Shown piece by piece: positions 59,070 to 64,000 of a stretch of 64,000 nucleotides of DNA (within the stretch, counting starts at the first letter, position 1; the number at the start of each line of letters is the position of its first letter). Origin of the DNA: Curculioniphilus buchneri. GTDB taxonomy: Bacteria > Pseudomonadota > Gammaproteobacteria > Enterobacterales > Enterobacteriaceae. Where the stretch lies: contig NZ_OZ193413.1 of the NCBI RefSeq assembly GCF_964275155.1, positions 806,001 to 870,000 of the forward strand, written 5' to 3'. A program made the position numbers and the translations under genes. The notes beneath the pieces were generated by a model that did not search any database, was not told the origin of the DNA, and worked only from the letters and a program-made list of their open reading frames with translations.

Positions 59070-60077
59070 CTACTGTTCAAAACAATCAATATCTGAAGTT
59101 TGAACTGCATAATGACCTTTGGTTTGTGTCGAATTGGTTGCCTGCACAGGAGAGACTACGGTATTTGATAGTGATAGAACCTGTGGAATTGTACGCTTTA
59201 ACCGCTCATTGGCTATATGATGTATTATTTCTGGTGGCCGTGTTATATTACCATGTGATTCAGTATCCCATAGTAACAGCAAATGTCGTAAACTTTGTAA
59301 TTTAGCAGTTGGTCGTGCCTGCATAATAGTATAAGCAGTTTTCGCATCTGTTTTTACCGATGAAACAGTAGCAACTGGATAGCCTTCTGGAAAGCGACCT
59401 CCAAGACCAGATGTTACCAATATATCACCAACACGGATATCGACATTACCTGGTAACTGTTCCAGTTGTAAATGTTCGGTAGAACCATTTCCAGCAACAA
59501 TCAAACGAATATCATTGCGTAGTATTTGGATTGGTAATGCGTGGGAAGAATCACATATTAATAACACTCGACTGGTAAGTTTATTAGTAGCAATAACCTG
59601 ACCTACTACACCTTTATCATTAATAACCGTTTGGCCAACATAAACACCATGATCTAGACCTTTATTAATTACGATTTGATTTCTATAGGGATCAGCACTA
59701 ATAGAGATCACTTGCGTGATCATTTTTTGTTCATCTTTACGTAATGGAGAACCCAACAATGCTCGAAGACGAGCATTTTCTTCTTTGTAGTGACCCAGTA
59801 ATAATTGTTCGCTGTTCTTTAATAAGAGCTCTTGGCGTAAAGTCCAGTTTTCATGTTCCAATTGAGTACGTGTTGTCAACGCTTGAGATATATAATTTAG
59901 TAATTGGCGTGAACTATGAGCTAAAAAATAGAAAGGACTAATAGCGGTGTCCATATAGCTTCTGATTTTGATGAACGTTTCTCGCCGACTATCAGTAATT
60001 ATGATGAAAAACGACATTACAACTGCTAAAAAAACTCGAAATTGAAAAACAGGGCCTTTTTTACAAATAGGCTTCAT
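59070..60077 (-). CDS. mreC: Rod shape-determining protein MreC
   Basis: Periplasmic scaffold linking MreB/MreD to PBP2 and RodA. The N-terminal membrane segment (about residues 12-28) is followed by a coiled coil ('LEHENWTLRQELLLKNSEQLLLGHYKEENARLRALLG') and two beta-barrel domains ('VINKGLDHGVYVGQTVINDKGVVGQV', 'DILVTSGLGGRFPEGYPVATVSSV'). 335 residues against 367. The C-terminus lost much of the Pro-rich tail of E. coli. 103 bases after mreB. Confidence 0.95.
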   Translation of the reverse strand: MKPICKKGPVFQFRVFLAVVMSFFIIITDSRRETFIKIRSYMDTAISPFYFLAHSSRQLLNYISQALTTRTQLEHENWTLRQELLLKNSEQLLLGHYKEENARLRALLGSPLRKDEQKMITQVISISADPYRNQIVINKGLDHGVYVGQTVINDKGVVGQVIATNKLTSRVLLICDSSHALPIQILRNDIRLIVAGNGSTEHLQLEQLPGNVDIRVGDILVTSGLGGRFPEGYPVATVSSVKTDAKTAYTIMQARPTAKLQSLRHLLLLWDTESHGNITRPPEIIHHIANERLKRTIPQVLSLSNTVVSPVQATNSTQTKGHYAVQTSDIDCFEQ

Positions 60078-60180
60078 AAGCTATGTATTATCCTAAACAA
60101 AAATAAGGATTAAAGTAAGAATGATATTGTATGATAATAGGAATGGCTACCTGTTACGGTGAATTTCCTTGCGAATAATG

Positions 60181-61224
60181 TCACTCTTCACTAAATAAAT
60201 CGCCACCGTGCATATCAACCATTTCAAGTGCCTTTCCACCGCCACGAGCAACGCAAGTGAGCGGATCATCTGCTACTACTACAGGAATACCGGTTTCTTT
60301 CATTACTAATTGATCAAAGTTACGTACAAGCGCTCCTCCACCAGTCAGTACCATGCCTCGCTCAGAGATATCGGAAGCTAACTCCGGAGGACATTGTTCT
60401 AATGCTACCATCACTGCGCTTATAATACCAGTTAGTGGTTCTTGTAGTGCTTCTAGAATTTCATTAGAATTTAAAATAAAACTACGCGGGACTCCTTCTG
60501 CTAAATTACGTCCACGTACTTCAATTTCACGTATTTCATCATCTGGATACGCAGAACCGATACCATGTTTTATACGCTCAGCCGTTGCTTCACCAATTAA
60601 TGAACCGTAATTACGGCGAACATAATTGATGATAGCTTCGTCAAAACGATCACCTCCAATACGTACGGAGGAAGAGTATACTACACCATTAAGTGATATG
60701 ACCGCGACCTCTGTGGTGCCACCACCAATATCAACCACCATTGAACCAGTAGCTTCAGAAACTGGCAAACCTGCACCAATTGCGGCTGCCATTGGTTCTT
60801 CAATTAAAAATACTTCTCGTGCTCCTGCTCCATGGGCTGATTCTCTGATCGCACGTCTTTCTACTTGAGTTGCTCCTACTGGAACACAAACCAACACACG
60901 TGGACTAGGACGCATGAAATTATTACTATGGACTTGCTTGATAAAATGTTGCAGCATTCTTTCAGTAATAAAAAAATCAGCAATTACTCCATCTTTCATT
61001 GGGCGAATAGCAGCAATATTACCGGGAGTACGACCAAGCATTCGCTTTGCTGCATGTCCGACAGATGCAACACTTTTTGGAGTACCAGAACGATCTTGAC
61101 GAATAGCAACAACGGAGGGCTCATTGAGGACAATACCTTGTCCTTTAACATAAATGAGCGTGTTAGCAGTACCTAAATCGATGGACAAGTCATTGGAAAA
61201 TATGCCTCGAAATTTTTTAAACAT
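60181..61224 (-). CDS. mreB: Rod shape-determining actin MreB
   Basis: Actin-like ATPase that organises cell wall elongation. 347 residues, the E. coli length. The phosphate and connecting motifs are 'LSIDLGTANTLIY', 'VVDIGGGTTEVAV' and 'MVLTGGGALVRNFD'. 'RPSPRVLVCVPVGATQVERRAIRESAHGAGAREVFLIEEPMAAAIGAGLP' is almost identical to the family. It is the first gene of mreBCD. Upstream, csrD and acuI, which in E. coli separate mreB from accB, are absent, leaving 2.2 kb of empty DNA. Confidence 0.98.
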   Translation of the reverse strand: MFKKFRGIFSNDLSIDLGTANTLIYVKGQGIVLNEPSVVAIRQDRSGTPKSVASVGHAAKRMLGRTPGNIAAIRPMKDGVIADFFITERMLQHFIKQVHSNNFMRPSPRVLVCVPVGATQVERRAIRESAHGAGAREVFLIEEPMAAAIGAGLPVSEATGSMVVDIGGGTTEVAVISLNGVVYSSSVRIGGDRFDEAIINYVRRNYGSLIGEATAERIKHGIGSAYPDDEIREIEVRGRNLAEGVPRSFILNSNEILEALQEPLTGIISAVMVALEQCPPELASDISERGMVLTGGGALVRNFDQLVMKETGIPVVVADDPLTCVARGGGKALEMVDMHGGDLFSEE

Positions 61225-63435
61225 AGTTAAAGAATAATCCTACACACTGGGACGAAATGAAATTTATTCATTATACCAATAACAAAAAATAGTAAAAACA
61301 GTAATAAAGTGTAATAAAACGCGTAATCCGTAATAATGTCCTCTTTAATATTTGCAAATTGAATCTAACTTAATTCAATTAGTTTAGTCGATTATTGTAT
61401 ATATTGGTTTTGTATAAAACATTCAATACATATTTAATGCTAATTTTTTAGACTTTACATAAAAAAATAAAATTAAAAGATGCATATCTTATGCATAAAT
61501 TATCTTTTGATACTACTATACATTATAAAAAGAAAATACCATATTGTTTTGTGTGTATAATCAAACATCGTCTAAAAAATATTCATTGACATGTAAGTAT
61601 ACTGACATCTTGTATTAAGAATATGTCAAAATGCTGAATGTTTTAAATATATGGTATGAATAATTAACTTTTAGTCCTATTTAGCATTAAAAGTAAAATA
61701 ATAAATCTTTTATTACACTCTGTTATAAAAGTACTGATATAGTGCTTTAGTTAAAGTGCCTATAAATTATAGAATTTTTTTAGCATTTTTATATCTGTAT
61801 ACTAAAAAACACTACGTTGTAAAACGACATTTTTTTTAAAAAATGACTACATTAAATTGTAAGTATCCTTATTAATAGACTTTTAAAACAATAGATAGAG
61901 AGTGCATTGGTTAAGATTTATACTTTTTGATATTACTTAATATTTTCCATTATACTGTCGTTATAAGCAACATATTATGCAGATTTTTTTAAAGATACTA
62001 CATGGTGTAACTGATCAAAATTTAAGAAATAAAATTTGATCTTAATCGAGATAATTAATCAGTATGTTAGCCTGAGAAAGGGTATTTAAAAGGGAAATTA
62101 AAAGAGAGTTAACATAAGTTATAAACTATGCTAATTTTTAATAATTATAGTGAATTAGTAATGCAATGAATTCCTTCAAACCAGCAATAATTCTATTATT
62201 AAATTTATTTGAATGATATTCAACGTTTAAAATAATTACATTTTTAAAGTACATGTATTATTATTTCAGTTACCATAATAGTATTATTAAACACGGAACC
62301 AAAGAAGTTATCTTCAAATAAGCATATTTGTTGATCAAATATCATATTTAATTATTCATATAAACCTTTTCAGATAAAATGAAAGTTTTATTGAGCCAAT
62401 TAATCAAATATAATATCTGTAAACATTATGCCCATACTACATTGTGATGTTTTTAAAAAAAACACTAGGTAACAATAATCTTATTAGCTATCCTTATTAT
62501 TATGAATTACTATATACTAATAAGATGAGCATATACATACATATCCTGTATTTCACAAGAAATATTCAGTAATTTTACTAGAGCATTAGAATTGAAGCTC
62601 ATCTCTTGACCCTTAATAAGTATTTTAATTCGATAAATCTGTTAATATCACGATGTTAGTCCTAGTATAAAACATTATAACCCATATCTATAACATGTGG
62701 GTGTCGATTAACTATTAACTTAATATTTGACAGTATCAAGAGAACATGTTAATCCGTATTGACATATAAGTCATCGTAATTAACTGTGGACAATTGAAAA
62801 ATAAATGTAGTAAAAATAAAGTGTTCTGAATTTAATAAAGTTATCGACAATGATCAGACATTTGTTCTTCTATGTTTTTATATTAATAAATACTGAATTT
62901 GTACTATTTCATTCACTGTATAGCATAACATATGCTCTCACTCTGTTGTGTTAACTTATACATAACCTCTATTAATTGATTTTTAAAGTTATCATAATTA
63001 ATTCAATCGACTTGGAATGATTATGGAATAGTCATAATTTCTTAGATTCTAACTTACTTATGATTTTAACCTGGAGGTTTTAAATATAGTTAGCTAACAG
63101 TAAATAATGAAAATTGTTCATGTAGTTTGATTAAATGTTTTTAATTTAAAAATTTATACAATATGTTATTGCATAATGCATGTATTAATTGATTCTATAA
63201 AAATATATTACGATATCCATAATAAATAACAATTTCATTATTTAATTTCGTTTTATTGAGTTTTTTTAAACAGGTTTAAAAAACACATATTACATATCTT
63301 TGCATAGTGAGATTGATTTTAATATTCTCAATAGTAACTGTGTGATAATACTTGATCTAGATTGCAAATTCTTATCGATAACGTTAGCAAAATAATCAAT
63401 AGTGTACTATCGTGTATTTCATAGGGTGACATAAA
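61225..63435. other. Gene-free stretch between mreB and aroQ
   Basis: 2.2 kb where related bacteria have csrD and acuI. No trace of either product is recognisable. An imperfect inverted repeat (GATCAAAATTT/AAAATTTGATC, one mismatch) lies at about 61998-62040. A CTGAGA motif near 62072 suggested a TPP riboswitch, but no other part of that fold is present. The aroQ promoter must lie near the right end. Confidence 0.55.
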
Positions 63436-63912
63436 TTGAAAATAGTTCATCACATAACAAAAAATAACAAGTTCCATATTTTGCTTCTCAATGGACCAAA
63501 TCTAAATTTGCTTGGTTTTCGCGAACCTGATAAATATGGGCATACTACATTGGATGATGTCATCGTATATTTAAGTGACATGGCTAGTAAAATGGGGATA
63601 AAACTTAATCATTTTCAGTCAAATGCTGAAAATGAATTGATCGATTGTATTCATCAAGCACGGGAAAATACAGATTTTATTTTAATCAATCCTGCAGCTT
63701 TGACTCACACCAGTATTGCCTTACGTGATGCACTGTTAGCAATAAATATTCCGTTTATTGAAATTCATCTTTCCAATATATATTCAAGAGAACCATTTCG
63801 ACACCACTCCTATTTATCAGATATTTCGGTCGGCGTAATATGTGGTCTTGGTGTTGAGGGATATTACTTTGCTTTACAGGCAGCAGTAAAACTGCTATCT
63901 AAATCAAATTAA
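63436..63912 (+). CDS. aroQ: Type II 3-dehydroquinate dehydratase
   Basis: Third step of the shikimate pathway. The start codon is TTG with a good Shine-Dalgarno (AGGGTGA, 63422 on); no ATG lies nearby in frame. 'ILLLNGPNLNLLGFREPDKYG' with the catalytic Tyr, 'HFQSNAENELIDCIHQA', 'INPAALTHTSIALRDALLA', 'PFIEIHLSNIYSREPFRHHSYLSD' with the catalytic His-containing loop, and 'GVICGLGVEGY' match the type II family. 158 residues. The type II enzyme next to accB is the arrangement of Yersinia, Serratia and Erwinia-type enterobacteria, unlike E. coli, which uses AroD. Chorismate synthesis would need the other aro genes. Confidence 0.96.
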   Translation: MKIVHHITKNNKFHILLLNGPNLNLLGFREPDKYGHTTLDDVIVYLSDMASKMGIKLNHFQSNAENELIDCIHQARENTDFILINPAALTHTSIALRDALLAINIPFIEIHLSNIYSREPFRHHSYLSDISVGVICGLGVEGYYFALQAAVKLLSKSN

Positions 63913-63932
63913 TTAGCATATGGAACTTATTC

Positions 63933-64000
63933 ATGGATATTCGTAAGATAAAGAAAATGATTGAATTAGTTGAACACTCTAGTATTGTGGAATTAGAAAT
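63933..64000 (+). CDS. accB: Biotin carboxyl carrier protein, start only
   Basis: The window ends after 22 codons. The start MDIRKIKKMIELVEHSSIVE matches AccB (E. coli MDIRKIKKLIELVEESGI). It begins 20 bases after aroQ with a Shine-Dalgarno-like TGGAA, so the two are co-transcribed. AccB carries biotin for acetyl-CoA carboxylase, the first step of fatty acid synthesis; accC is expected next. Confidence 0.93.
   Translation, partial: MDIRKIKKMIELVEHSSIVELE

Noticed and set aside
62050..62110. CTGAGA...AGGG segment resembling part of a TPP riboswitch
   Set aside because: The rest of the conserved THI-element core is absent and no thiamine gene lies downstream.
1..64000. CRISPR arrays, insertion sequences, prophage or toxin-antitoxin systems
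   Set aside because: No regularly spaced repeats, transposase, integrase or typical toxin-antitoxin gene pair were seen anywhere in the window.

Overview
The window looks like a chromosome segment of a host-restricted, genome-reduced gammaproteobacterium of the Enterobacterales, probably an insect symbiont. Three things point that way. Base composition is strongly AT-rich. Nearly every intact protein aligns end to end with an Escherichia coli-type orthologue. Gene order inside blocks is the enterobacterial one, while about 40% of the window is gene-free AT-rich DNA that looks like the residue of deleted or decayed genes. No transposase, phage gene, plasmid gene, rRNA or CRISPR array is visible. 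The low gene density together with retained repair, zinc-uptake and cell-shape genes recalls stinkbug gut symbionts of the Ca. Pantoea carbekii or Ishikawaella kind. That placement is inference; the sequence does not name the species.

Layout. 1-5.4 kb: mutY-yggX-mltC (minus strand). 5.4-12.7 kb: isolated metabolic genes upp, asd/yhgN (divergent), tRNA-Ser(GGA) and metC. 12.7-15.7 kb: a 3 kb gene-free stretch. 15.7-17.2 kb: ssb, a stem-rich spacer, and the polyamine acetyltransferase speG. 18.1-36.4 kb: one long minus-strand block matching the E. coli 94-95 min region, nnr-tsaE-amiB-mutL-miaA-hfq-hflX-hflK-hflC-purA-rnr-rlmB-rpsF-(priB pseudogene)-rpsR-rplI, lacking yjeT and nsrR. 37.5 kb: tRNA-Asn(GTT). 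39.2-48.2 kb: aspS, ruvC, ruvA-ruvB, znuBC facing znuA-mepM, lacking nudB and yebC. 49-52 kb: ubiX and pfkA, each alone. 53-56.5 kb: ffh-rpsP-rimM-trmD-rplS. 58.4-61.2 kb: mreBCD. 63.4-64 kb: aroQ and the first 68 bases of accB.

The retained functions cover translation and ribosome maturation (rpsF, rpsR, rplI, rpsP, rplS, rimM, trmD, rlmB, miaA, aspS, ffh), DNA maintenance (ssb, mutL, mutY, ruvABC), RNA control (hfq, rnr), envelope growth and division (mreBCD, amiB, mepM, mltC), zinc uptake (znuABC), and a little metabolism (asd, metC, aroQ, pfkA, purA, upp, ubiX, accB). The synthesis genes for aspartate-family amino acids, methionine and shikimate fit a nutritional or self-sustaining symbiont.

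The most informative irregularities are a readable priB pseudogene between rpsF and rpsR, repeated Arg-to-Cys changes (CGY to TGY) at conserved sites of core proteins, altered GTPase motifs in Ffh, loss of the histidine-rich loop of ZnuA and tail of ZnuC, an RNase R lacking its Lys-rich tail, a stem-rich spacer after ssb, and a perfect 16-bp inverted repeat after metC. I did not find a new multigene system. The interest lies in decay patterns and a few unexplained structured non-coding segments.
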